NCBI GenBank assembly: GCA_030535395.1 | Contig: JAUNLK010000002.1 | Coordinates: forward strand, 84,394 to 148,393 | Direction of reading: 5' to 3' | Source of the DNA: Tissierellia bacterium | Lineage (GTDB): Bacteria; Bacillota; Clostridia; Tissierellales; Peptoniphilaceae | DNA: 64,000 nt | Part shown: in pieces, positions 16,779-24,946 of the stretch | Layout of the letters: each line of letters opens with the position of its first letter | Position numbering within the stretch: the first letter of the stretch is position 1 | Program-made: the position numbers and the translations under genes | Notes under the pieces: generated by a model | What the model was told of the DNA's origin: nothing | Database searches by the model: none | The model's input: the letters and a program-made list of their open reading frames with translations, nothing else

Positions 16779-18440
16779 TTGAAGAGAAATCAGACCGTAG
16801 ACCATCTATTGGTGCTACCCATACTATTTGTTTTGATCATCCCCTTTATCAAACTCTTTCTCATGAGTGTTAAAGGGGATGGTCTTATTTCCAATTACGG
16901 CGAAGTATTTTCCGATCCCAGAGTTGTGGAGGGCATTGCCAACACTTTGATCATCGGCCTTGTCACGTCCGCTTTGACCGTCATCCTGGGCACTTATCTG
17001 GCCTTTGTCATCGCCTATACCAATATTAAATTTAAGCGTATTTTAAAGGTCCTGGTCTATCTGCCCTTTATCGTCCCCGGCTACATCATGACCCTGGCCT
17101 GGACCAATATCACCTCAAGTGTGGGCATGGTCACCAAAATCCTTGCCCGGCTGGGACTTGCCCCCATCAATCTCTACTCCATGGGGGGGATCATCTTTGT
17201 CATGACCCTCTGCTACATTCCCTTTGTGTATTTGAGCGTGTACCGGAGCCTGATCAAGGTCCCCCTGAGTAGCGAGTACGCCTCCCATCTTCTGAACTAC
17301 GGAGTTTTGGAGACCTTCAGAAAGATCAATCTCCGGCAGATCCGCCCCACCCTGGTGAGCACCTTTGTCCTGGTATTTCTCTCCAGTCTGGACAATTTCT
17401 CCATCCCCGCCTTTTTGGGGGTGTCGGCGGGGATCCCCGTCCTGTCCACCCTCATCTATGAAAAGACCATCTCCGTCTCCACGGGGGGCTTTACCAGTCC
17501 GGCGGTCCTCTCCGTCCTCCTCTTTGTCATTTCCGTTTCCATTTCCCAGACGGAGGGGCAGATTCTAAAGAGAGCGAGGACCGGCAAGGACGCCCGGGAG
17601 GATAAGTCCGTTCGCTACGCCTTTCCTGCCGCCGTGAGAAGGGCCGTGGAGATCCTCACCTTCTCCGCATTGATCTTCATCAACATCGTCCCCATTGGCT
17701 TTATGGTCTACTCCTCCTTTATCTCCAACTATGTGAGGGAATTTTCCCTGGCCAATTTCAGCTTGGACAACTACAGGGGCCTCTTCTCCATCTCCTCCAT
17801 TAAAATGTCCATGACCAACAGTTTGACCTATGCCCTGATCACCGTAGTCATCTGTGCTCTTCTGTCCCTGGTCTATGGCTATTTTAAGTGGAAGGACCGC
17901 TACCCCCGCTCCATGTCCCTGCTGGAAAAGGGAACCAGCATCTCCTATTCCCTCCCTGGCATGGTCCTGGCCCTCTCCATGATCTTTCACTGGGCCAAGC
18001 CCATCCCCTGGCTCAATTTTGGATTCTACGGGGGGCCGGGGATCATCCTCATCGCCTATGTGACCCGCTTTTTAATCATCGACATGAAGGCGGCCCATCA
18101 GGCCTTTGGCGCCATGTCCCACAATTTGGAGTACGCGGCCCTCCTCTCGGACAGCTCCTTTTTTAAAAAGTGGTTCAAGATCTTTCTCCCCCTCATCTAC
18201 AAGTATATTTTGACCTCGTCCCTGTTGATCTTTGTGTATTCCCTCACGGAGCTGAGCCTCTCGGCCATGCTCTCCGGCCCCTACACCAAGACCATCGGCC
18301 TGTTTATCTTCAATCTACAGCAGGCGGGAGACTACAGTTTGGCCTATGCCATGTCCACACTGGTTTTGATTCTCCTGCTCCTTTTGTATTTACTCATGGA
18401 AAAAATAAACGGAGGTGAAAGAATTGACTCTTTCAATTAA
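16779..18440 (+). CDS. ABC transporter permease, fused double-domain (FbpB/AfuB/ThiP type)
   Basis: 553 residues with two homologous halves, each with about six membrane segments and an EAA-like loop (around EYASHLLNYGVLETFRKI in the first half and EYAALLSDSSFFKKW in the second). Start is TTG at 16779 after AAAGGAG (7 bp spacing). Such fused permeases serve iron, thiamine, phosphonate and sugar-phosphate importers. Sits between receptor and ATPase genes; 17-bp overlap with the ATPase gene. Confidence 0.9.
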   Translation: MKRNQTVDHLLVLPILFVLIIPFIKLFLMSVKGDGLISNYGEVFSDPRVVEGIANTLIIGLVTSALTVILGTYLAFVIAYTNIKFKRILKVLVYLPFIVPGYIMTLAWTNITSSVGMVTKILARLGLAPINLYSMGGIIFVMTLCYIPFVYLSVYRSLIKVPLSSEYASHLLNYGVLETFRKINLRQIRPTLVSTFVLVFLSSLDNFSIPAFLGVSAGIPVLSTLIYEKTISVSTGGFTSPAVLSVLLFVISVSISQTEGQILKRARTGKDAREDKSVRYAFPAAVRRAVEILTFSALIFINIVPIGFMVYSSFISNYVREFSLANFSLDNYRGLFSISSIKMSMTNSLTYALITVVICALLSLVYGYFKWKDRYPRSMSLLEKGTSISYSLPGMVLALSMIFHWAKPIPWLNFGFYGGPGIILIAYVTRFLIIDMKAAHQAFGAMSHNLEYAALLSDSSFFKKWFKIFLPLIYKYILTSSLLIFVYSLTELSLSAMLSGPYTKTIGLFIFNLQQAGDYSLAYAMSTLVLILLLLLYLLMEKINGGERIDSFN

Positions 18441-19458
18441 AAATATAGACAAGAGTTTCGGAAATAAAAAAGTCCTCAAGGACATCAATCTGGAAATCCA
18501 GGACGGGGAGTTCGTCTCCCTCCTGGGGGCCAGCGGCTGCGGCAAGACCACCCTCTTGAAGATACTGGCGGGCTTTGAAGGCATCGACCGAGGGGAGATT
18601 CAAAAGGACGGCAAGGTCTTTGTCAATGACCAGGGAATCTTCCTCCCCCCTCAGGAGAGAAAGCTGAATATGGTCTTTCAACAATTCGCCCTCTGGCCCC
18701 ACATGAATGTGGTGGAGCACTTGGACTACGCCCTAAAGGGCAGGAATCGAAGGGCCGATGGAAATAGGGAAATCGCAGAGCTCCTTGACATTGTGGGCCT
18801 CACCGGCTTTGAAAAATCCTATCCCGACGATCTCTCCGGGGGACAGAAGCAGAGGGTGGCCCTGGCCCGGGCCCTCATTACCAAGCCTGAACTCATCCTC
18901 ATGGACGAGCCCCTCTCGGCCCTGGATGCCAATTTGAGAATTGAAATGCGAAAGTTCATCAAGGAGATCCACCGTCAATTTAAATCCCTCATTGTCTATG
19001 TGACCCACGACCAGGAGGAGGCCCTGGCCATGAGCGACCGAATTGTCATTCTGAGAGAGGGCATTGTGGAGCAGGTGGGAAGCCCCGTGGAAATCTACGA
19101 AAATCCCAGAACGGAGTATGTGGCGAAATTTGTGGGCAAGTCCAATCTCATCAAAGGCAGCTGGAAGGGGGAGTACTTTGAGGTGGAGGAGGCGGACATC
19201 TCCATCAAAGACCGCTCCGTCAAGGGCAGATTTTCCAGGGACGATCTCTATCCGGTGAAGCCCGACCAACTGTCCATCTCCGGATCGGGGAGGGGAATCG
19301 ATGCCCAGGTCCTCCAAATGGACTACATGGGCATGGGCTTTGAGTACAAATTGTCCTCCTCCCACGGCATTTTAAATGTACTGAGCAAGTGCCCCGACTT
19401 CTCCCCGGGGGACCGTGTAAAAGTGAATGTGAGGGAGCCCTATGAAACTGCTATGTGA
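18424..19458 (+). CDS. ABC transporter ATP-binding protein (PotA/AfuC-like)
   Basis: About 344 residues. Walker A GASGCGKTT (about 36-44), signature LSGGQKQR (about 135-142), Walker B LILMDEPLSALD, and the switch His in VTHDQEEALAMSDR are all intact, followed by a C-terminal TOBE-like regulatory region. The start is taken as TTG at 18424, 5-7 bp after GGAGGTGA; a GTG at 18415 lies within that site and is less likely. Overlaps the PHP gene by 17 bp. Powers the importer. Confidence 0.92.
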   Translation: MTLSIKNIDKSFGNKKVLKDINLEIQDGEFVSLLGASGCGKTTLLKILAGFEGIDRGEIQKDGKVFVNDQGIFLPPQERKLNMVFQQFALWPHMNVVEHLDYALKGRNRRADGNREIAELLDIVGLTGFEKSYPDDLSGGQKQRVALARALITKPELILMDEPLSALDANLRIEMRKFIKEIHRQFKSLIVYVTHDQEEALAMSDRIVILREGIVEQVGSPVEIYENPRTEYVAKFVGKSNLIKGSWKGEYFEVEEADISIKDRSVKGRFSRDDLYPVKPDQLSISGSGRGIDAQVLQMDYMGMGFEYKLSSSHGILNVLSKCPDFSPGDRVKVNVREPYETAM

Positions 19459-20185
19459 TTTACACACCCACACCTTTGTCAGTGGCCACGCCTACTCCAG
19501 CCTCAAGGACAATATTCAAATGGCCAGGGAGAGGGGCCTGAAATTTTTGGGGACCAGTGAACACGCAGAGAGAATGCCCGGCTCCGTCAACAATGTGTAT
19601 TTTTACAATATGAAGATCCTAAAGCGAGATTACGGCGGCATCTACCTGCTTCGAGGGGCCGAGGCCAATATTATGGACTACGAGGGAAATCTGGATCTGG
19701 AAAAAGAAAAGCACATTAAAAATCTGGACTATATCATCGCCTCCCTCCACACCCCCTGTATTGAGGACGGGGGCATAGGTAACAACACCCGGGCCCTCAT
19801 CGCTGCCATGGACCGGGAGAAGGTGCGGATCATCGGCCACCCCGACGACGACCGCTACCCCATCGACCGCAGGGCACTGGTCCAAGCTGCCAAAGAAAAG
19901 GGGATCCTACTGGAGCTCAACAACTCCTCCCTCTCCCCCGTGAGCTCCAGGACCAATGCCAGGGAAAACATCGTGGAGCTCCTGGGATATGCCGCAGACT
20001 ACGGGGCCGATATCATCATCAACTCCGACGCCCACGTGGACCATCAGGTGGGGGACTTCACCCTGGCCCTGGACATAATTGCAGAAATGGGCTTTCCCAG
20101 GGAGAGAGTCGTCAACTTCGATGAGACGGAAAAGCGGCTCTTCCGGTATCTCAAGGTGGACGGGGAGACATTCTTCGGCCTATAG
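19442..20185 (+). CDS. PHP-domain phosphoesterase (YcdX-like)
   Basis: 247 residues, cytoplasmic. The PHP metal motif HTHT (His8, His10) is followed by later His/Glu/Asp motifs (TSEHAER, RGAEANIMD, IIASLHTP, IIGHPDDDR, NSDAHVDHQVG), so the full three-metal phosphatase site is present. Family members hydrolyse phosphate esters. Overlapping the transporter ATPase gene, it probably dephosphorylates the imported compound. Together with the TIM-barrel protein this suggests catabolism of a phosphorylated sugar or related ester. Confidence 0.88.
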   Translation: MKLLCDLHTHTFVSGHAYSSLKDNIQMARERGLKFLGTSEHAERMPGSVNNVYFYNMKILKRDYGGIYLLRGAEANIMDYEGNLDLEKEKHIKNLDYIIASLHTPCIEDGGIGNNTRALIAAMDREKVRIIGHPDDDRYPIDRRALVQAAKEKGILLELNNSSLSPVSSRTNARENIVELLGYAADYGADIIINSDAHVDHQVGDFTLALDIIAEMGFPRERVVNFDETEKRLFRYLKVDGETFFGL

Positions 20186-20239
20186 GCCCTCACCCCCCGG
20201 GGCAAAACGCCCAGGCAAAACTTTATTAGAGAAACTCCG

Positions 20240-20272
20240 CCCCCAGAGCCAAGTGCGCTTTGGGGGTCTTTT
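20240..20272 (+). terminator. Terminator after the five-gene operon
   Basis: CCCCCAgAG pairs with CTtTGGGGG, followed by TCTTTT. Confidence 0.65.
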
Positions 20273-20303
20273 CATGGGAAGATCCTCAAAAGCTCTCTGA
20301 GGC

Positions 20304-20340
20304 ACAAAAAAATCGAGTGGGCCTCTGGCTCACTCGATTT
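20304..20340. terminator. Terminator of the yabE-like gene
   Basis: AAATCGAGTG/CACTCGATTT stem; the minus strand has T7 after it, the plus strand only a short T-run. Confidence 0.8.
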
Positions 20341-20367
20341 GTTCTCATGGGTATTTGTTTGTTCTGA

Positions 20368-21423
20368 TTAGTCCAGGACGTAGACCACTACATTTCTCCG
20401 GCCAAATTGGAGGGCCTGGGCGTTGGTATTGTAGAAGAGGTCGATGCGATTGCCCTTAATGGCGCTCCCCACGTCCTCTGCCACGGCAAAGCCGTAGGAG
20501 GGATAGTCGTCGGTGCTCTCAATGTAGAGCTCGGTGCCCAGGGGAATCACCTTTCGGTCCACGGCCACGGCCCCCACGCGTGCGGGGGTGCCCATGGCGG
20601 TGAGGGAGCCCGCCGTGGGATCGTAGGCGGTGGCCTCCATGACGATTTTCCGGCTGTAGGTCCTGCCATTGATGACATTTTCTCCCACTGGCTCTTGCAC
20701 TTCCTCGGGGGAGGAGTCCTCAGGGGCCGCCTGAACTTGGGGAGCCGCCTGAGCTTGGGGGGCCTGAGTGCCCACTTGGGTGATTTTATTTTGAACGCCC
20801 TTGGTGACCACGGCATCGGTGATGACCGACTGAACGGCCACTCCGTTGATATAGCGCACCATCACCGTCTCGGTGATCTCACCGGGCGCCCCCTCCTGAA
20901 CCAGCTGTTCCACTCCCTGGGGGAGCTCATCACTGTAGCGGGTCTCCACGGCGAAGGGGAGAGCCCGGGTGTGGGTCTCCTCCTCGTAGCGGATTCTGTC
21001 AATGGAGAGCCGCTGGCCCTCTGCCAGGACTTCCTCCCGGGCGGGGCTCAGAATATCGTCCTCTCCCAGGGCGATCCCCAGTTCCCTGAGGATGTCCTTC
21101 ACCTTAAGGCTCTTGACGGAGGTCTTGTAGCTTTCGCCCCCGTCCACAATGGTGATTTCGAAGCCCTCTTCCAGGCTCAGTTTCATCTCCTCAGTGAGCT
21201 CCGTGGAGCGACCGGGGAAGACCACCTCCCCCTCCTCCATTTGGATCTCTTGCTCTTCCAAAAATTCTCCCACTGTGGCGGCGCCGCTGCGGTAATTGCG
21301 ATAGACGCCGTCGTCCACTAGGGTGATGGTCTTGGCTCTCCCCGCCCCCATGGAGAGGAGGGCCACCGCCGCCAGGGCCCCTGTGAGGAGGGATTTATTC
21401 ATGTACTTTTTTACGAAATTCAT
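20368..21423 (-). CDS. yabE: YabE-like secreted protein with DUF348, G5 and 3D domains
   Basis: 351 residues. N-terminal signal segment (about 10-28), two DUF348 ubiquitin-like modules (about 30-75 and 80-130), a G5 domain (about 150-225), a Gln/Ala/Pro linker, and a C-terminal 3D domain (ATAYDPTAGS ... NRIDLFY) with the three aspartates that give it its name. The 3D fold is a lytic transglycosylase/cell-wall hydrolase active site. It should act on peptidoglycan outside the membrane. Single gene; start ATG at 21423 gives a Lys-containing n-region. Confidence 0.88.
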   Translation of the reverse strand: MNFVKKYMNKSLLTGALAAVALLSMGAGRAKTITLVDDGVYRNYRSGAATVGEFLEEQEIQMEEGEVVFPGRSTELTEEMKLSLEEGFEITIVDGGESYKTSVKSLKVKDILRELGIALGEDDILSPAREEVLAEGQRLSIDRIRYEEETHTRALPFAVETRYSDELPQGVEQLVQEGAPGEITETVMVRYINGVAVQSVITDAVVTKGVQNKITQVGTQAPQAQAAPQVQAAPEDSSPEEVQEPVGENVINGRTYSRKIVMEATAYDPTAGSLTAMGTPARVGAVAVDRKVIPLGTELYIESTDDYPSYGFAVAEDVGSAIKGNRIDLFYNTNAQALQFGRRNVVVYVLD

Positions 21424-21554
21424 AGATGAGAAACACCTCTTTGTATATCATTTGTAACCTTACTTTTGACAATTGTACCCTGTTTCCGGGGCCAGTGGCG
21501 GTTTTTAACACAATTGTCACGGAATTGTAACTATTGAAGGGGCATTTCTCCCAC

Positions 21555-21582
21555 AAAAAAATCCCCCGGTTTCCCGAGGGAT
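21555..21582 (-). terminator. Terminator of the NUDIX-patatin-mscL unit
   Basis: ATCCCTCGG/CCGGGGGAT stem with GAAA loop and T7 on the minus strand. Confidence 0.85.
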
Positions 21583-21605
21583 GGAGAGCTTACAATTTGT
21601 AATGC

Positions 21606-22253
21606 TTACACCCCTCGGGTCCGAAGGGTCTCGGCCACATTGCGCATCATCTTGGCGGTAAATCCCCAGATGACCCGCTCCTTGCCATGGTCGTCGTAGC
21701 GGTAGAACTCCACCAGATCCTGGACGGAGCGCCACTTGTACTTGTAGCCGTCGCGAATGAGCTCGTAGGGGAAGTCGTCCTTTTGCTCTCCCTTGAAAAA
21801 TTCCAGGGTGTAGGTCTCCGGCTCCACGTCCAAGAAGTATCGCAGAGGCACGGTGAAGAGGCTCCCCACCTCGTCTGGATTGGGGTCGATTTCCTCCAGA
21901 GTCATGTCCTCAATATAGGCCAGATAGCAGTGAATGGCCGCCCCGTAGCGGGTGACCATAAAGCCCATATTTTTGAGAATGGTGAGATTGTCCGCGGGGA
22001 TTCTCAGCTCCTCCAAGGTCTCCCTGAAGGCGGCCTCCCGGGGGCTCTCCCCCTCCTCAATGGCCCCTCCCGGGAAGGAGACCTCTCCCGGCTGGGTGTT
22101 CAGAGTCTCCGCCCGCTTCTCAAAGAGGACGTGGATCTGTCCGTCCCGCTCCATGAGGGTGATGGCCACACTGTACATGTGATCCACCCCCAGGACCCCG
22201 GGGCGGAAGTTTTTTATGGCTTCTTCTATGGTTTCGATGGTACATTTCTTCAT
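21606..22253 (-). CDS. NUDIX hydrolase, CoA-pyrophosphatase group
   Basis: 215 residues. The Nudix box runs from the GG of FPGGAIEEGESPREAAF through RETLEEL, with Arg in place of the usual last Gly. The UPF0035 motif preceding it (LFEKRAETLNTQPGEVSFPGG) marks the CoA diphosphatase branch, which cleaves CoA to 3',5'-ADP and phosphopantetheine. Overlaps the patatin gene by 4 bp. A CoA-ester-rich fermentation makes the assignment sensible, but the substrate is inferred. Confidence 0.85.
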   Translation of the reverse strand: MKKCTIETIEEAIKNFRPGVLGVDHMYSVAITLMERDGQIHVLFEKRAETLNTQPGEVSFPGGAIEEGESPREAAFRETLEELRIPADNLTILKNMGFMVTRYGAAIHCYLAYIEDMTLEEIDPNPDEVGSLFTVPLRYFLDVEPETYTLEFFKGEQKDDFPYELIRDGYKYKWRSVQDLVEFYRYDDHGKERVIWGFTAKMMRNVAETLRTRGV

Positions 22254-23389
22254 GGTAATGCCTTTCCGTATGTGCTAAAGAGGAGGTGGAGGACCCGAGG
22301 GAGGAGGGCCCCCTCCTCCCCCAGGGAGGGGCGGGGCCCGAGGCTTCCGTCCCGGCGGAGGAGCTTTTCAAAGGCATCCGCCCGGTAGATGCCGTCGTGG
22401 GGCAGCTGAACCATGGCCCCCCGAGCCTCCAATAGGCCCAGGTAGAGCTCCTTGTAGCTGTAGTTTTGGGGCAGCTCCAGTTCCCCTGCCAGTTTGGGGA
22501 AGAGCTCCTCCCAAATGCCCCGCTCCAGGGGAAACTCTCGGGAAATCATATAGCGAAAATTTTCCCTGCCGGTGTAGAAGAGTTTCATGAGGCCCACCAT
22601 GGCCTCCTCCTCCGTCATGGGCTCAAAGGCATAGTCGTAGCCATCGTAGCCCCCGAGAATGCGCTTGGCGTGGCGGTAGCCCCGCTGCATCCGCTCCTCC
22701 GTGGTCATGGGGTCGAAGTCCAGGGTGCCCCCCAGGGGGGCTCTGGGGGCCACCACCAGGGCCCCGGGGGGCATCTTCTCCCCCTCCGCCGGGGGATTGG
22801 TCCTGAGAATCACCGGAGTGAGGCCCCGATCCAGGACCATCTCAAAGGGGAGATTGTTTCCCAGGCCCCCGTCCATATACAGTTTTCCGTCAATTTTTAC
22901 CGGAGGGAAGATGGGGAAGGTGCAGGAGGCCTCCAGATAGCTGTTGAGCTTTCCCCGGGGAATCTCGTCCACAAAGAGGCTCTTGGTCTTGTTTTCCGAG
23001 AGGCTGTAGACGGTGAGCCCGTAGTCCAGGGGGCTGTTTCGAATCTTCTCCTCATCTATGTGCCGGTGGATGAGCTCCTTCAGGGGCTTGGGATCCACCT
23101 GGCCCGCAGAGCGGACCGTCTGAAACAAATGTATGGGATTGGGGAAACTCTCCCCCTTGAGCTTTCCATAGGCCTCCAGAAAGTCCTCCCCAGTGGAGAA
23201 GGCGGCATTCTTCCAGACCTCCAGGAGGGCCTCCACCGCCCCCTGAACAATGAAAGCGCCGTTTAGGGCACCGATGCTGGTGCCCACCACGGCGGAAATT
23301 TCAAGTCCCTCTTCTAAAACGGCCATATAGGCCCCCATTTGGTAGCTGCCTTTGGCGCCGCCACCCTCCAGGACTAGGCCATAACTCAA
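22250..23389 (-). CDS. Patatin-like phospholipase
   Basis: 379 residues, RssA/YjjU-like. Oxyanion loop GGGAKG at 8-13, nucleophile elbow GTSIG (Ser about 38), and catalytic DGG (YMDGGLGNN, about 170). Cytoplasmic, acyl-ester hydrolase; natural substrate unknown. Joined by 4-bp overlaps to mscL upstream and the NUDIX gene downstream. Confidence 0.9.
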   Translation of the reverse strand: MSYGLVLEGGGAKGSYQMGAYMAVLEEGLEISAVVGTSIGALNGAFIVQGAVEALLEVWKNAAFSTGEDFLEAYGKLKGESFPNPIHLFQTVRSAGQVDPKPLKELIHRHIDEEKIRNSPLDYGLTVYSLSENKTKSLFVDEIPRGKLNSYLEASCTFPIFPPVKIDGKLYMDGGLGNNLPFEMVLDRGLTPVILRTNPPAEGEKMPPGALVVAPRAPLGGTLDFDPMTTEERMQRGYRHAKRILGGYDGYDYAFEPMTEEEAMVGLMKLFYTGRENFRYMISREFPLERGIWEELFPKLAGELELPQNYSYKELYLGLLEARGAMVQLPHDGIYRADAFEKLLRRDGSLGPRPSLGEEGALLPRVLHLLFSTYGKALP

Positions 23390-23847
23390 GCTTCCACGCC
23401 CTCCAGCTGGCTGGTGCAGTGGGGGCAGCGGGTGGCATTGATGTCGATGTCGCTCTTACAGAAGGGGCAGGTCTTGGTGGTGGCTTCCTCTTCCTTCTTA
23501 AAGCGGCTCTGGAATTTGGTCATCTGCTTTAAGACGACAAAGAGGACCAGGGCGATGATGAGAAAGTCGATGACCGTCTGGATGAAGGTCCCGTAGGTGA
23601 GGACGCTGGCGCCCGCCTCCTGGGCCGCTGCGAGACTGGGGTAGTCCTGACCGTTGAGGGCCACAAAGCGGGAGGTGAAATCCACCCCGCCCAAGAGCAG
23701 GCCAATGAGGGGCATGAGGATGTCGTTGACAAAGCTGGTCACGATTTTTCCGAAGGCCCCACCGATGATGACACCGATGGCCAGATCTAAAATATTACCC
23801 TGAGAAATAAATGCTTTAAAATCACTCCAAAAATTATTCATGGGCAA
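23386..23847 (-). CDS. mscL: Large-conductance mechanosensitive channel MscL with C-terminal zinc ribbon
   Basis: 153 residues. The first 115 are a normal MscL: amphipathic N-terminus, TM1 (about 18-50, with the [12 protein letters not shown] pore stretch), periplasmic loop, TM2 (about 88-107). The C-terminus adds Cys127-x2-Cys130 and Cys141-x2-Cys144, a zinc-ribbon signature in place of the plain helical bundle end. It opens under membrane tension to release solutes. First gene of the three-gene unit; ribosome-binding site AGGAGG before ATG 23847. Confidence 0.93.
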   Translation of the reverse strand: MPMNNFWSDFKAFISQGNILDLAIGVIIGGAFGKIVTSFVNDILMPLIGLLLGGVDFTSRFVALNGQDYPSLAAAQEAGASVLTYGTFIQTVIDFLIIALVLFVVLKQMTKFQSRFKKEEEATTKTCPFCKSDIDINATRCPHCTSQLEGVEA

Positions 23848-23914
23848 CCTCCTAAATTTGGTGAAAAAATCTTACTAAATATAGATACCCCATCCAGGGC
23901 TTCCCTACCTCGTG

Positions 23915-23920
23915 TATAAT
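23915..23920 (+). promoter_or_regulatory. Probable -10 element for the dCMP deaminase gene
   Basis: TATAAT preceded by TG-like GTG, 23 bp upstream of the start; no good -35 is visible. Confidence 0.4.
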
Positions 23921-23942
23921 AGCAAAAAAAGGGGGATTTAGG

Positions 23943-24368
23943 ATGAGAAAAAGCTGGGATGCCTATTTTATGGAAATTACACAGTTGGTGGCCAGTCGCT
24001 CCACCTGCGACCGGGCCTTTGTGGGCTGTGTGCTGGTCAATGGGGAGCACAGAATTGTCTCCACCGGCTACAATGGCTCGGTGTCGGGCAATCCCCACTG
24101 CTTCGATGTGGGCCACACCCTGAGGGACGGCCACTGTATCGCCACCATTCACGCGGAGATGAATGCCCTCCTCTACTGCGCCAAGGAGGGAATCAAAGTC
24201 AAGGACACCACCTGCTATGTCACCCACTTTCCCTGTCTCAACTGCACCAAGGCCCTGATCCAGGCGGGGATACGGGAGATCGTCTATCTCCACGACTATA
24301 AAAACGACCCCTACGCCCTGGAGCTCTTCGAGAAAAACGGCATTCCCGTCCGTCAGTTCTCGGAGTAA
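23943..24368 (+). CDS. dCMP deaminase-family protein (ComEB-like)
   Basis: 141 residues. Zinc-dependent deaminase site: IHAEMNALL supplies His and the catalytic Glu, FPCLNCTKAL supplies two Cys. dCMP to dUMP is the expected reaction, feeding dTMP synthesis. ATG 23943 follows GGGGGATTTAGG. Convergent and overlapping by 16 bp with rnhA on the other strand. Confidence 0.9.
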   Translation: MRKSWDAYFMEITQLVASRSTCDRAFVGCVLVNGEHRIVSTGYNGSVSGNPHCFDVGHTLRDGHCIATIHAEMNALLYCAKEGIKVKDTTCYVTHFPCLNCTKALIQAGIREIVYLHDYKNDPYALELFEKNGIPVRQFSE

Positions 24369-24946
24369 GTGGCGGCCTTGGCCAGCTCGTCGGCCATTTC
24401 ATTGTAGCGAACCCCGGAGTGGGCGGGGACCTTCACAAAGTACAACTGAATCTTCTCTCGGGCACCGTCCATAAAGGCCTTGTAGTCTGCGGTGCCCTTT
24501 TTGTTGCGCTTCCAGTGGCCCAGGGCCCACTGTTCAATGCCGGCGTAGTCGTAGTAGATGGTGAGGGACTCGAGGCCCAGGGCCAAGGCCTCGGTGACGG
24601 CCCGCTCCGCTCCCTTGATCTCCCCGGCCACATTGCGCATGTTGCTCAGCTCATCGGGGGGAAATCTCCGTGAGAAGGTGAGCTCCCTCCCGTCCAGGAG
24701 GAGGACCACCCCGTAGGAGTAGGAGCCGTCTGAGATATCGTAGGAGCCGTCCACATAGGCCTCGGGGCCCTGAGCTGGGGCCTCCACCTTCCCGTGAAGG
24801 TACTCCTCCGCCTCCTCCCGGGTGGCGAAGGACTTGTACTCGGCCCCCTTGTAGCCGTGGACCTGACTTTTGGCCTCGTCCCACTGGGTGTAGATCCCCG
24901 CCTCTCGCCCCCTGCGAATGGCGTAGAACTTGGGCCCCTTAGCCAC
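24353..24946 (-). CDS. rnhA: Ribonuclease HI with N-terminal viroplasmin (Cauli_VI) domain
   Basis: 197 residues from GTG 24946, which has GGAGG 7 bp upstream; a longer frame to 24997 would only add sequence inside larC. Residues about 3-48 are the hybrid-binding viroplasmin domain (KFYAIRRGREAGIY...), followed by RNase H with the DGSY, E and D metal ligands (AYVDGSY; NVAGEIKGAERAV; YDYAGIEQW). Degrades RNA in RNA-DNA hybrids. Overlaps larC by 8 bp, so co-transcribed with the lar genes. Confidence 0.9.
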   Translation of the reverse strand: MAKGPKFYAIRRGREAGIYTQWDEAKSQVHGYKGAEYKSFATREEAEEYLHGKVEAPAQGPEAYVDGSYDISDGSYSYGVVLLLDGRELTFSRRFPPDELSNMRNVAGEIKGAERAVTEALALGLESLTIYYDYAGIEQWALGHWKRNKKGTADYKAFMDGAREKIQLYFVKVPAHSGVRYNEMADELAKAATYSEN

